From the NCBI GenBank assembly GCA_023014485.1, contig JAJOZX010009438.1, forward strand, positions 1 through 64,000: a DNA stretch of 64,000 nucleotides, written 5' to 3'. Below, piece after piece: positions 1 through 9,967 of this stretch (its first letter is position 1; every line of letters starts with the position of its first letter). The notes under the pieces were generated by a model, which saw only the letters and a list, made by a program, of their open reading frames with translations, was not told where the DNA came from and ran no database searches. The position numbers were made by a program, and so were the translations under genes. The DNA is from Bathynomus jamesi. Its lineage: Eukaryota; Arthropoda; Malacostraca; Isopoda; Cirolanidae.

Positions 1-740
1 TAGGTTTTGTTAGTTACTTAACCCCTTATTCTCCTCTTTTAACCCCCTACTCTTTCCTTTCTCTCGAGCTAACATTAGAGTGGATTTTAGGGTCTTTGTT
101 AGCCTTAGCTTCTGTAGATCTGTAGATCTTAGGGGAAGGGGAACTGCTTTGTATGGGAGGCTTCTGGAGGAAATTTGGGAAAATGAGTTCTTTGAGGTTT
201 TGAAACATAACTTTACATCAACAGAGGGCATAAAGCATCAGGGTATAGGTAAAGTAAATACTGTTAGTCTTAAATACAGATTATGTCAGGAATAGGCATA
301 CCAACTTTCTAGCCAAAGGTAGGGAATCAGTTAAAACTGAGGGGTTGAAGTGTTTTTATACAAATGCACGTAGGCTTAGGACTAAGAAAATTAATTATTT
401 AGCTATATGATTAGTGAAAATCTTGATATAGTCTGCATTAGTGAGACTTGGATTAGTGAGGCAGCATTCAATGACACGAGAACAGAGTGTCAGTTAAATA
501 GTTATACAATATATATTTATCAGAGAATGGATAGGCAAGGGGGTGGTTTGGCCTTATACATTAAGAATGATTTAACTTCAGTTCAGAATGCTAGTATTAA
601 ATTATACAATAAGGTAGAATCAATTTGGGTTGATATCTGTGTTTTAGGAAAATAATATTATATTCAGATAGGTGCATTTTACAGACCTCCAAACCAAGCA
701 TAGGAAGTTGATGACAGTATAGTAATTAATAAATAACAGA
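1..740 (+). pseudogene. LINE ORF2 endonuclease fragment (copy A of the PHD/esterase LINE)
   Basis: Continuation of the LINE whose upstream part is visible only in the distal copy (45000-46020). The first 80 bases are the end of the ORF1 esterase domain. From about 345 the reading resembles the start of an apurinic-type endonuclease (FYTNARRL), and 407-655 encodes [22 protein letters not shown] and, after a frame break, GAFYRPPN. These are standard exonuclease-endonuclease-phosphatase motifs of non-LTR retrotransposons. The RT domain is missing and frames are interrupted, so this is a dead 3'-truncated copy lying just upstream of P450 exon 6. Confidence 0.75.
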
Positions 741-842
741 AATGGTTATATTCATTTATCTAGACTATAGATTTATGCCGTGTATGATAACTGTTTAAGT
801 AACTGTTAAATCTTCAAAATTAATATAGTATTCGCTTCTAAG

Positions 843-957
843 GTGGCTGTTGACGACCACATAAAGAATCTTGATAAAAATAATCCCAAAGATTACATCG
901 ATGACTACCTTGTCGAAATGGAGAACCAAAAGAACGACCCTTCATCGACAATGTCAA
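843..957 (+). CDS. Cytochrome P450 copy A, exon 6
   Basis: An AG acceptor at 841-842 and a GT donor at 958-959 bound 115 nt reading [18 protein letters not shown] and then [20 protein letters not shown]. This is the loop before the I helix of microsomal P450s (typical form DP.NPRD.ID.YL.EM). It enters in phase 0 and leaves one base, which joins exon 7 to make an Ile codon. The identical exon is at 46862-46976. Exons 1-5 of this copy are expected left of the window. Confidence 0.9.
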
Positions 958-1084
958 GTAAGTTGATTTTTAAATCAAAGTAATTCAGTGCAACACGTAT
1001 GGTAATCTCTTAAACTCAAATTTCTTGAAGAAATTAAGAAGTATTTTAATATAGTAGAAATTTTTTTTCTCTCTCTCTCATATA

Positions 1085-1235
1085 CAGGGTGGCGCAAAAG
1101 TCGCGCATCATAGGAATTTTCAGTGTTGACTATACACTAATATATTATTTTTTTCTTTTAGATAGGGGATGGCTGCGAAATTAACAATTGTCAACACTGA
1201 AAATTCTTATGATGCGCGACGTTTGCGCCACCCTG
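1085..1235. mobile_element. Mariner-type MITE with about 46-bp inverted repeats (copy A)
   Basis: It starts CAGGGTGGCGCAAAAGTCGC and ends with the reverse complement (GTTTGCGCCACCCTG). The inverted repeats run about 46 bp (to GTGTTGAC / GTCAACAC) with few mismatches around a roughly 60-bp core. It is flanked by TA on both sides, the target duplication of Tc1/mariner elements. There is no coding capacity. It lies in P450 intron 6. Confidence 0.9.
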
Positions 1236-1259
1236 TGTATATATATATATATATATAAT

Positions 1260-4200
1260 ATATATATATACTTACTTTTTACTTTTGTTGAGTTTGAACG
1301 ACGGTTCAGGATCGACCTGCGGTCGACCCCTCTGCAGCATCCCGCCTCATTTGCGGGACTTGGTGAAGGAGGGAATTGCTCTCTGATCGCCTCCTGCCCT
1401 CGTAGCCAGCCACGCATGGCTGGTCAGGGACTTTGCACAAGAATCTGTCCAGCTGGTTCTTGAAGTTATTCAGGTTGGTGTGCTGGAGATTCCTCACTTC
1501 TTTTGGAAGGACATTGAAAAGCTTTGGGCCCCGTATTCTGAGGGTATTTTCCATCCTCGTTTTCATGGCTCCTTGTCCCACCGCAGCTGGGACCGTACAA
1601 AATCTGCCTCTTCTCTCATTCCAGTTTGTTTCTATTTCATTTCTGAGGTTAGGGACAGAGCCCTCAAGTATGTTCCATATGTATATTATTGTGTACCGCT
1701 CTCGCCTTCTTTCAAGAGAGTAGAGTTCCAGGGATTGTAGTCGAGACCAGTAGTCTTCACCTTCCGTTTCCTCTATCTTAGACGTAAAAGTCCTTTGTAT
1801 AGCTTCAATGCTCGCAATGTCTCTTTTTCTGTGTGGGCTTGTGAGTACTGAGCAATACTCAATTATTGGTAGGACTAGACTCTTCCATAATTTGAGCATG
1901 ATGTTTGCTTTTCTGCTGCGGAAGCTCCTCCAGATGATTCCCATTATTTTTCTAGCCGTTGTGATTTTGATTTTATAGTGCTCTCTGAATTCTGCATCCG
2001 ACGACATTATTACTCCAAGATCCCTGACTTGTGGATTTGGTGTTATCTGTTTGGCTTGCGGAGTTTTGTACCCTTTTTTCTGTAGCCCTTTGTTATTACC
2101 ATATCTTAGAAGTTGGAATTTTTCTTCGTTGAACTTCATATTGTTGTCTTCTGCCCACTGGAATAATGTTTCAATGTCGTTTTGTAGTTTTCTTATGTCA
2201 TCTTCGTTCAATATTTCCTTACATATCTTCGTGTCATCTGCGAAGCATGATACAATACTGTCCTTAATATCTGCATCAATATCTGCAATCATTATTATGA
2301 ACAGCAACGGAGCTAATACTGTCCCTTGTGGGACAGAGCTCACGACTTCCGAGACTTCCGATTTAACTCCGTTTACCACCACTCTTTGCGTTCTTTGCGT
2401 CAAGAAATTAAATATCCACCTTCCTAGCTTTCCAGTAATTCCTGTATCCTTAAGTTTGTGTGCTATGATTCCATGGTCACATTTATCGAAGGCTTTAGCA
2501 AAATCAGTATATATTACATCAATGTTTTGTCCTCGACACAATGTTCCTAATATTTTCTCCTGGTGGTCTAGTAGCTGTGACAGGCATGATCTACCCGCCC
2601 TGAAGCCATGTTGATTTGGGTTGTACAAGTCTTTTTCTTGTAGGTAGTAGGTAATTTTGGCTCTAATTATGCGTTCAAAACACTTTATAAGGTGTGAGGT
2701 GAGAGCCACTGGCCGATAATTTTTGGGCATTGCTCTGTTACCACCTTTAAATAGGGGGGCAATATTCGCGTTCTTTAAGGGGAGTGGAATTTGTCCTGTG
2801 TCGAGTGATTTCCTCCATAGTAAGTATAGCGGTTTTGCAATACTCTCTTTGCATTTCTTCAGAAATGTGGTACTCCATGTGTCTGGCCCTGGCGCTGAAT
2901 TGTCTCGCATCTGTGATAAGGCCGTAATTACATCTCCTTCCGTGAACTCGAAGTCCATTAATAGGTTTGTGCCGGGATTTGTTCTTGGTTGATCTGTTTC
3001 ACTGTCGAAAAACTCGTCTGGGTTTTCCACTTCCATCTCGGACTTAGGGGTGCTAAACACAGATTTAAATTGTTCCCTAAGCAGTTCACTTATTTCTTTC
3101 GGGTCATTTGTGTATTCGGCCTCCCCGTCTATCAACGGTCCAATACTCTCTTTACACTGCATTTTCCTTTTCGCAAAAGTGTAGAAGTATTTTGGGTTAT
3201 TTTTTATGTTTTCTGCTACCTTGTTTTCCTCCTCGTTTGTCTTATGTATGAATGTTTGCTTTAGGTCCATTTCTATTTCGCCAAGTTTCCTCTCTAGTTT
3301 GAGTCTCTTTGCATCAGTTCTGCATCTGTGGAGATGTTTTACGGTTTGTCTTCGTTGCCTGAATAGAGTCCTGATTTTCCTCTCGAGCTTGCTACGTTTT
3401 CTTTCCTGTCTCTCTGGAATATGTTTCAGTATTATAGGTTTGGTTTCCGTCTCTATTATACATAGTATTTCTTGTGGAGTCTTCTCGTGTAGTAGCAATT
3501 CCCAATTTACCTCCTTTAAATCTTTATTTACGTTTTCCCAATTTACTTTCTTTGAATTTATGTTTAAGCCTTCAAATATTCCATCTGCCTCTCTGGGATG
3601 CGTTTTCGGACCTCTGGGTGCTAACTTCAATTGTATATCGATGAGGTTATGGTCGGAGAACTTTGTGTGCGTTACTTTTTTATTTATTATTATCTCGTTG
3701 TTATTTGTCCACATTAAATCCAAAACGTTCTCCTTTCTCGTGGCTTCACAGATTTCCTGGGTAAGGGCGTAATGTTCCATAATATCTAAAAGCATTGTTG
3801 CTTGGGTTCTGTCATCTTTAGTAATGTTGCCATGAAACTTCTCAACATATATAACTTCGTCATTTTTCTTCCATGATATGAATGGGAAATTAAAATCTCC
3901 GAAAATTAGAATATTTGTTGCTGGAGTTTCAAGTAATTTTAATATGTTTTCTATTTCATTTGTAGCAAATTGGAATTCACTTTTTGTGGTGTTTGGTGGT
4001 CTGTAGATGTTCATAATCGTTAGGTTCAGTTCTTTTACTTCTAATATAATAACTTCAACTGTGCTGTTTGATTTCTTTACCCTCACTTCACATGTGTAAG
4101 TGTTTTTCACGTAGATACAACACCCTCCTCCTCGTCTAGCCACTCTATCTGCTCTGTATATGTTGTAGTCCAGCAATGCTATTTCAGTATTCTCGATGCA

Positions 4201-4345
4201 GTTTTCACAGCCTTTTTCGCACTTATGTAAGTGTGTTTCCGTTAGGCCTATGATATCTATGCTGGTTTCCGTAGCTAAATTTTGCAAGTATTGTAATTTG
4301 CAGTCTGCATGGTCCGTATAGAGGCCTTGTATATTTGTGTATAAT
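1260..4345 (-). mobile_element. Non-LTR retrotransposon (CR1/L2-like LINE), copy A
   Basis: A minus-strand LINE in P450 intron 6. Its 3' end runs directly into a (TA)n array (1239-1271), and its 5' side ends at a TA/TG microsatellite (about 4345-4375), where the endonuclease is already in progress. The element therefore seems 5' truncated. A TA-repeat tail in place of poly(A) is seen in its relatives at 27641 and 19965 too and fits CR1-like elements with microsatellite 3' ends. Confidence 0.85.
1306..4287 (-). CDS. LINE ORF2: endonuclease and reverse transcriptase
   Basis: A long uninterrupted frame (993 codons from the TTG at 4287; no real ATG start, and the frame extends upstream to about 4338 with [15 protein letters not shown]). 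An exonuclease-endonuclease-phosphatase domain fills about residues 1-235: TETH near 17, GDFNFP near 127 and SDHNLI near 209. The reverse transcriptase covers about 490-760: [23 protein letters not shown] near 591, VPQGTVLAP and FADDTKI near 679, so both catalytic Asp motifs are kept. The C-terminal tail has [16 protein letters not shown], seen in related LINE fragments of this window. The protein would nick and copy the element RNA at target DNA. The intact frame suggests recent activity. The paralogue at 47.3-51.6 kb is broken. Confidence 0.92.
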   Translation of the reverse strand: MQNLATETSIDIIGLTETHLHKCEKGCENCIENTEIALLDYNIYRADRVARRGGGCCIYVKNTYTCEVRVKKSNSTVEVIILEVKELNLTIMNIYRPPNTTKSEFQFATNEIENILKLLETPATNILIFGDFNFPFISWKKNDEVIYVEKFHGNITKDDRTQATMLLDIMEHYALTQEICEATRKENVLDLMWTNNNEIIINKKVTHTKFSDHNLIDIQLKLAPRGPKTHPREADGIFEGLNINSKKVNWENVNKDLKEVNWELLLHEKTPQEILCIIETETKPIILKHIPERQERKRSKLERKIRTLFRQRRQTVKHLHRCRTDAKRLKLERKLGEIEMDLKQTFIHKTNEEENKVAENIKNNPKYFYTFAKRKMQCKESIGPLIDGEAEYTNDPKEISELLREQFKSVFSTPKSEMEVENPDEFFDSETDQPRTNPGTNLLMDFEFTEGDVITALSQMRDNSAPGPDTWSTTFLKKCKESIAKPLYLLWRKSLDTGQIPLPLKNANIAPLFKGGNRAMPKNYRPVALTSHLIKCFERIIRAKITYYLQEKDLYNPNQHGFRAGRSCLSQLLDHQEKILGTLCRGQNIDVIYTDFAKAFDKCDHGIIAHKLKDTGITGKLGRWIFNFLTQRTQRVVVNGVKSEVSEVVSSVPQGTVLAPLLFIIMIADIDADIKDSIVSCFADDTKICKEILNEDDIRKLQNDIETLFQWAEDNNMKFNEEKFQLLRYGNNKGLQKKGYKTPQAKQITPNPQVRDLGVIMSSDAEFREHYKIKITTARKIMGIIWRSFRSRKANIMLKLWKSLVLPIIEYCSVLTSPHRKRDIASIEAIQRTFTSKIEETEGEDYWSRLQSLELYSLERRRERYTIIYIWNILEGSVPNLRNEIETNWNERRGRFCTVPAAVGQGAMKTRMENTLRIRGPKLFNVLPKEVRNLQHTNLNNFKNQLDRFLCKVPDQPCVAGYEGRRRSESNSLLHQVPQMRRDAAEGSTAGRS

Positions 4346-4375
4346 AATATATATATGTGTGTGTGTGTTTGTGTG

Positions 4376-4999
4376 TGTAAAAAAGAACAAAGAATAATTC
4401 CTATATTAATGTCTTTATATTCATATAATACTTATATTTTTATATATTTATATTTTTATATTCATTTTTACATATAAGAGTCCAAATTCGCATAACACCA
4501 CTGACACGAGTTTGGATAAATTTTTTATTTTCTTTCTACTTTATTTTTGCTCAATAGTTGATGAATTATTTCTTTTTAATTTACTTAATCTTTTTTTTTT
4601 AGATTTAGCTTAATGATGTAATCTTGTTAAATTCTGCAATGTTCATTTTCTTTATACATTCTCTCTTCGTTGTGAAAGATGAAGTCATGTCTTGCTTAAC
4701 ACTTAATTTTAAATTTTAGGCATTTAATTTTTGCTCATATGCATGTTTAATTGTAATTTATAATAAAATGCATATTTTGATTTCTACTTTTAGTTAACTC
4801 GGCAGATCATGATAACATCAGATCTGTCAATATGCGGTTTAAAATAAAAATATGGCTTCATCTTCAAATATCTTGCTTATCTGTTTAGACATTGATACAG
4901 CTAAAATATTTACCCTATCTTCAAATATTTTGCAAAATAATTCAGCCTATTGATAATAAAAAACCAAACAGGTCAACATTAAATAATAATGATGTCACC
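4376..4999. other. Non-coding intron 6 sequence
   Basis: AT-rich intronic sequence between the LINE and the LTR-like repeat. I see no open frame, inverted repeat or known element in it. It is retained in the distal copy at about 51700-52300. Confidence 0.5.
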
Positions 5000-5361
5000 A
5001 AAAATTCAGTATAAATAGTCATACAATTTTTCAAATTAATTATCATTCTGATTGTCTGATCTGACTTAGAGGCTGGGCATTACCTGTAACATTTTAGAAG
5101 TAAACTACAGTAAGAGAATATCTTTGTCTTCCCCTTCGAGCCTTGTTTTCTTCAGAGAACTTAGTCTTAAAATAGAGAAAAATAATTTCCCGATACGCTA
5201 CAAGAAGAATCGGGGAACCCTTAGAGAATTTCATAAGCCTCACAGCATCCTCCGATCCACTACAAGAAGAAATCGGAGAGTAGTATAAGAGAAACTACTC
5301 TCATTGTTGGTTTGCTCATTGTATCAGTTGCTCGGACGGACGAAGGCCATAGACGGAGGGG
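5000..5361 (+). repeat. LTR-like repeat (copy A), ending CATAGACGGAGGGGTTAA
   Basis: Contains a TATAAATAG box near 5010, then TTACCTGTAACATTTTAGAAG and a TTCGAGCCTTGTT block, and ends CCATAGACGGAGGGGTTAA against a (TA)n array. The same block order and terminus occur at 29735-30053 and 52300-52682. A TATA box and a shared 3' terminus suggest a solo LTR (U3-R-U5), but I cannot place the 5' end or a target duplication, so the class is uncertain. Confidence 0.5.

Positions 5362-5363
<2 letters not shown>

Positions 5364-5425
<62 letters not shown>
5364..5425. repeat. (TA)n microsatellite
   Basis: About 31 uninterrupted TA units; the distal copy has only about five at 52682-52692, a large length difference between recent duplicates. 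Confidence 0.95.
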
Positions 5426-5426
<1 letters not shown>

Positions 5427-5436
5427 CATGTATATA

Positions 5437-5536
5437 ACACGCAATGGCTAGTATGCAAGTGAGTTACACTCGTGAGGAAAAGGTGGAGGCCTTTTCTTCA
5501 CAAGTGCAACTCACTTCCATGTTGGCCATTGCGTGT
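5437..5536. repeat. Fold-back made from a mariner transposase start
   Basis: The 47-bp arms begin ACACGCAATGGC and end GCCATTGCGTGT with about six mismatches around AAAAGGTGGAGGCCTTTT. One arm reads as a transposase N-terminus (SYTREEKVE). The same sequence in non-inverted form is in the mariner end at 23815-24021. This looks like a mariner 5' end folded onto itself. Confidence 0.75.
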
Positions 5537-6299
5537 TATTTTACCTGCAACAAAAAAAAGGTCTCAAAACAAGACATCAATTTGAATATTTGTTCACTTC
5601 ATTTTGTCCACTTCAAGTTCCGATTGAATCCTAATACGATTAACAAAAAGTATTAATAGTGGTTGTTTTAGTAAAAGATTGTACGAGAAATGAATTTCTG
5701 TAAAGTGGATAGTGTTTCATTTAAAAATGTTTTACTGCAACTAAATGACCAGTAAAGTTAAACCTGTCCCTGGATTGAGACATTATGATAACTCATACTT
5801 CAATTATAGACGCTCCATTACTCATATAATTAAGTGAACCATCTTATGATCTTGTTCTCGTCAATTCGCAAACATCACATCAGGGATTTCAGCGGTTTCT
5901 TTTATTATTGCAGCCATTTTGTTTCTCACCTTTTTCATTTCGGTTTTACTGCAGATGTAGGCCACATGAGGCATTATGTGACGAAATACAGTGAAACAAA
6001 ACACAAATGAAGAATCTGTTAGCAGTCTCTGCAAATTTCCTGCTTGATATCGTGTTGCAGGTTGTTGCGTTTCTTTTCAAATTTTGTCTAGGCGACGGCC
6101 CACTAGAGCTCATTCGAATAACTCATGGCCAACCTCCCATGTTACTGAACTAGTATCATGTTTACATAAGGCTTAATAAGCAAATTTTTGCTATTAACAT
6201 AATGCTAAAAGATAAGCAAGTGGGCCATGCCCCAACATTTGGGAACCAGTGGTCTAGGCAGTCAAGAAGCGCTTTTCAGTACTCAAAATCTTTCACTGT

Positions 6300-6657
6300 T
6301 CAAATGTTAAAATTCCATCTTGTTTTAATAGTTCTCGGCAATCTTTCTCTAATTAATTCATCTAACACTGAGCATCTCTGAGGAGAATTAAAAAAATGTT
6401 GGAATTGTCGGTAAATTTCTGAAAGGACTCGCATGCTTGAGAAATTCGAGACAATGACTGAGTCATTATTAAATTCATCTGGTAGACGTAGCAATGAACG
6501 GAATGTGTGTTTGGGAACTGTTCTTTATAACAACATTTACACCAGCTGTATGTCCGCTCGTAACTGCGGCCACATCATAACTCTGAGCAATTAATTTTTC
6601 AGGACAATAGAGAATGATGGAGTTTAATTGTTTAAAAAAAACTGGACGTTGCGTCAT
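6300..6657 (-). pseudogene. Degenerate hAT/ZMYM-like (DUF4371-type) transposase remnant
   Basis: Two overlapping minus-strand frames carry recognisable pieces of the DUF4371-containing hAT-like proteins: [16 protein letters not shown] and HTAGVNVVIK (family form LAQ.YDGAS.MSG...G), then SPQRCSVLDELI and ERLPRTIKTRWNFN (family form RLP....TRW). Frameshifts and stops break the frame, and no terminal repeats could be assigned. Remnants probably span about 5739-7100. The left 829 bp are absent from the distal copy, which removes most of this gene. It is dead. Confidence 0.6.
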
Positions 6658-7362
6658 GATTAGCTAGAAAAAGTGCCAAATTCTCTCCTTCACATTCCCT
6701 TAAGCTCGTAGCGTTAAACAATAGCTAATTGAAACGTAATAGTTATATCAGTTGTTTCATCTGCAATTTATCCTTACAAAATTGGTTACAACAATCTCTC
6801 TTAACATTTGATTCCGGTTACTGGTAATGAACATGAAAGCAGCTCGTTCTGTATTATCATTGAGGTCCCTTTAAACACAATAGCTTTATGCAAATGATCT
6901 TTTAAAGTCGCGTTCAAATCAGCAGAATATTCCATTAATCCTCTAAAAACACCAAATTGTTGGAAAAATAATTTTCTTCTTAGTGGAAGTTCAAAGTTAG
7001 CAAAAATTTTGTTTGTACCTTCAATAATTTTTTCTAAGATATATTTGATTTACGTAACTTGTCTTTGATGTTGCTCATTTGATTTCTTATAAATCGAATC
7101 GAGGTTTATTTTTATATTCACTGTACCTAAAACAGCTAAATTGGCCAAATTGTTGACAAGTTTTCTGGACGTTTCGATCACAAACCAGTTCGATCACATC
7201 TCATTTCGATCAATGCCAGTTCGATCACAAACCAATATGATGTTATTAGTTTGTCATTAGTTATTAGTTTGTATGTGAGGGACCGCGGTGCTAGCTAGGT
7301 TAATAGATAGGGCTGTACTGGGATTTTGTTAAAATGCAAGGTAAATTTTACTTCAAAGGCCG

Positions 7363-7528
7363 CACAGCAACCACGTATCCTACATTAATAACACATATAT
7401 CAATCGATAGAGCAGAAAAAACTATATATACACACAGCTATATAAGCTTTTCAAAATATAAAAAAAATGTAAAAATTACAATAATTTCAAGAAATGTGTT
7501 ATTAAATGTAGGATACGTGATTGCTCTG
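7363..7528. mobile_element. MITE with about 34-bp inverted repeats (copy A)
   Basis: Starts CACAGCAACCACGTATCC and ends GGATACGTGATTGCTCTG. The arms continue through CTACATTAATAACACAT / ATGTGTTATTAAATGTAG around an AT-rich core of about 95 bp. No target duplication is clear. The distal copy (53801-53964) lost four bases in the left arm. Confidence 0.8.
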
Positions 7529-7544
7529 TGGCCCCCAGTTAATT

Positions 7545-7682
7545 GAATGCCAGGTTAGGTCAACTGTACGCCCTTGACGTTTTGTTAGGTGAAGTCGTGA
7601 TATTTTCGTTAAAAGTAACGGAAACATCACGACTTAACCTAACCAATCGTCAAGGGCGTACAGTTGACCTAACCGGGCATTC
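7545..7682. mobile_element. Palindromic MITE with about 65-bp arms (copy A)
   Basis: Starts GAATGCCAGGTTAGGTCAAC and ends with the complement GTTGACCTAACCGGGCATTC. The arms share TGTACGCCCTTGACG and cover nearly the whole element. A third, rearranged copy with the same motifs lies at 45220-45440. There is no coding capacity and the superfamily is not identified. Confidence 0.85.
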
Positions 7683-7960
7683 ACATTATTTGATCGATGC
7701 AAACGGAGCACATATTTTTCTGACTGATGCATGTGCATCAGTTGCATCGGTCTGGATCCGCCCCTGTGAAGGTCCCACGTTCGATTCTTACTGCCGCCGT
7801 GATTGGAGTCAGGCAGCCACTTTCTGAGTTCATTCTTTGAGTTTATGCGTACTTCCATCCGGGTAGTGAAATAAGAGTTTCGAATGTTACCAGTTTTATC
7901 TTCCTTCTGAGATGATTCTCCTCATATATATATACAGTATGTTACTTTTCACAATTACAG

Positions 7961-8141
7961 TCGAAGATTTGAACTTCTGCATTGCGGACTTATTTGGAGC
8001 TGGATCTGAGACCTCAACCATAACCCTTCAATTTATTGTCTTCTACCTGGCCAATTATCCTCAGATACAAACACGACTTCAGAAGGAGATTGACGAAGCT
8101 CTTCCTAACGGAATTCTAGCTACCCTCGAAGACAAACCAAA
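7961..8141 (+). CDS. Cytochrome P450 copy A, exon 7 (I helix)
   Basis: The acceptor AG is at 7959-7960 and the donor GT at 8142-8143. The 181-nt exon reads [20 protein letters not shown] and then a helix with [28 protein letters not shown] is the oxygen-binding I-helix motif (A/G-G-x-E-T/S) of P450s, and this form is typical of the CYP2 clan. The exon looks identical to 54399-54579. Confidence 0.95.
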
Positions 8142-8897
8142 GTAAGAAGGTCACACAAGCAGTTCGCAGTTATAATTGCACTTTACAAATGATTCATCAG
8201 TAAAAAAAAACATATGCTAAACTGGAAATGATGTATAAGAATAAGTCTGTTTTAGGTTACATACAGTTCTTTTCTAAATATAGAACATTTCCAAAGAATT
8301 ACAGTAACATTTTTTCTCAGTTTACAAAAATTCCCTCATTACAAAAGTTTCCTCTTCCTGAAAGAGGAGATTGGAAACACTAATCGACCAGGAAGTACTT
8401 CTTGGGGAGCGGGGACGTTGGGTGGAGGACAGGGAGTGCTGGCACTCCCGTTCCTCCTGTCACTATCTTCCTTAGCTGATTTTTCCGTGTCTCATCTACC
8501 CTGTAAACAGTCCAGTATGCTCTCACAACACACACACACACACACACTTCTCCCTTTGTTCTTCACTACACATACATGCATTTTACACATTACACAATCT
8601 TTTCAAAATAAAAAATATTAAAAATATTTGTATTTTGGCTTTCTTACTGTGGGGGATGTTTCTTGAGGGTGTTTGCCTTTAGCCCCTCCTCCTTGCATAT
8701 AAAAAAATGTTATATGTTACTAAAACGAGTATGAATGATGTTAAAAATAAATTGGTTCTTCGTAGGTCAGATTCTTTCAATATTTTAGAGTAAAATTAGT
8801 TAGAAGTAATTTTGTCATAAATGATGATTGAATGAAAGGAAAACTCATGAATATGTTGGAAATTCTATATTATTTGTTGAAAACGTGATTATTCCAG

Positions 8898-9015
8898 ACT
8901 TCATTACACGGAAGCATTTATCTACGAAATCCTGCGTCATTCTTCCTTGGCTTCTTTATCTGGTATGCACATGGCCTCGGTCGACACAAAACTTGGTGGC
9001 TACGTAATTCCAAAG
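8898..9015 (+). CDS. Cytochrome P450 copy A, exon 8 (K helix)
   Basis: Acceptor TTCCAG ends at 8897 and donor GT begins at 9016. The exon reads [20 protein letters not shown] then [22 protein letters not shown] holds the invariant ExxR of the K helix, and GGYVIPK precedes the beta-1 strands as in CYP2 enzymes. One base differs from the distal copy (GCT here, GTT there; Ala to Val). Confidence 0.95.
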
Positions 9016-9149
9016 GTTGGTGTAATGTGCCAGTACGAATTAAGCTATGGTTGACACATTAATATATACTCGTGAATGACATATATGAATGCATCTAATG
9101 AGAAAAATATGAAATGAAATAATAACAAATTCTTAATTAATAATTTCAG

Positions 9150-9294
9150 GGTGCATTTGTCGCTGGGGCGTCTTTTTCATGTCATTATAATCCTGATTAT
9201 TTCGAGTCACCAAATGAATTTCGGCCAGAGAGGTACTTGGATTCGGATGGAAAATTCGTAAGCCCTAAGGAAGGGTTTATGCCGTTCGGCTTAG
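9150..9294 (+). CDS. Cytochrome P450 copy A, exon 9 (PERF region)
   Basis: The acceptor AG is at 9148-9149 and the donor GT at 9295. The 145 nt read [18 protein letters not shown], then [20 protein letters not shown] and FMPFGL. FRPERY is the PERF motif, and FGLG begins the heme loop completed in exon 10. The frame is open here. The distal homologue is two bases shorter and stops. Confidence 0.95.
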
Positions 9295-9307
9295 GTAAAT
9301 TATGCAA

Positions 9308-9312
<5 letters not shown>

Positions 9313-9390
<78 letters not shown>
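9313..9390. repeat. (TA)n microsatellite in P450 intron 9
   Basis: About 39 TA units starting 18 bp after the exon 9 donor. Open frames through it (IYIYIY...) are not genes. Confidence 0.95.
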
Positions 9391-9396
<6 letters not shown>

Positions 9397-9727
9397 CAGC
9401 AAAGTTTTTGAAAAAAATAAAAATTCGTTTTCTTTCAATATTGAGGAAAAAAAAACTAACATTTTAATCTAAGTTTAACTGTATGCCTTAATATAATTAT
9501 ACCAAAGACTATATAAGCCTATTATATCTAGTCAGTCCACGCTCACATTACAAAGTGTAAATAATTTCATGCAAACCATTTTTAAACACTAAAAATACGG
9601 CACTACATGTTTGAAAGTCACTTTTATTCTTTTATATAGCTATGGTTTCTACCTTTTTGCAAGTACAAAAGATGAAAAATATTCTCAGAAAAGAATTCTC
9701 AGAAGTCAAAATGAAACTCTTTTTCAG

Positions 9728-9915
9728 GGCGTCGTCAGTGCCTGGGTGAAGCTTTGGCTCGAATGGAGATTTTCATTTTTCTAACGACGATGTTGCAAAG
9801 CCTAAACTTCAACACGCCTCCAGGCAAGACAATCGATCTGAATCCATTGGAGAATAATCCTTTTATGCATATGCCAAATGCGGAACAGGAAATCTTAGTA
9901 ACAATTCGTTCATAA
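9728..9915 (+). CDS. Cytochrome P450 copy A, exon 10 (heme-binding, C-terminus)
   Basis: Acceptor TTTTTCAG ends at 9727. The 188 nt read [20 protein letters not shown] and finish [10 protein letters not shown] with TAA at 9913-9915. With exon 9 this completes FGLGRRQCLG, the heme-ligand loop FxxGxRxCxG with its cysteine. The product is a heme-thiolate monooxygenase of the endoplasmic reticulum; the substrate cannot be read from the sequence. The exon looks identical to 56158-56345. Confidence 0.96.
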
Positions 9916-9967
9916 ATATATGAATTCCGCAGAACATGGCATCTAATGAACGTGCACCTGTGTGTAT

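Noticed and set aside
2051..3772. Plus-strand open frames of up to 188 codons opposite the LINE (also 49367-51086).
   Set aside because: They shadow the minus-strand endonuclease/RT frame, which has clear family motifs; the plus-strand translations have none.
7690..7880. A GTTCGATTC B-box-like stretch next to P450 exon 7 suggested a tRNA gene.
   Set aside because: No A box at the right distance and no acceptor stem; CTGGATCCGCCCCTG just upstream looks more like one end of a hAT MITE without its partner.
9277..9467. Open frames of repeating Ile-Tyr across TA arrays here and at 20465, 27928, 33438, 34327, 47190 and 55590.
   Set aside because: Artefacts of (TA)n without stops; no conserved protein content.
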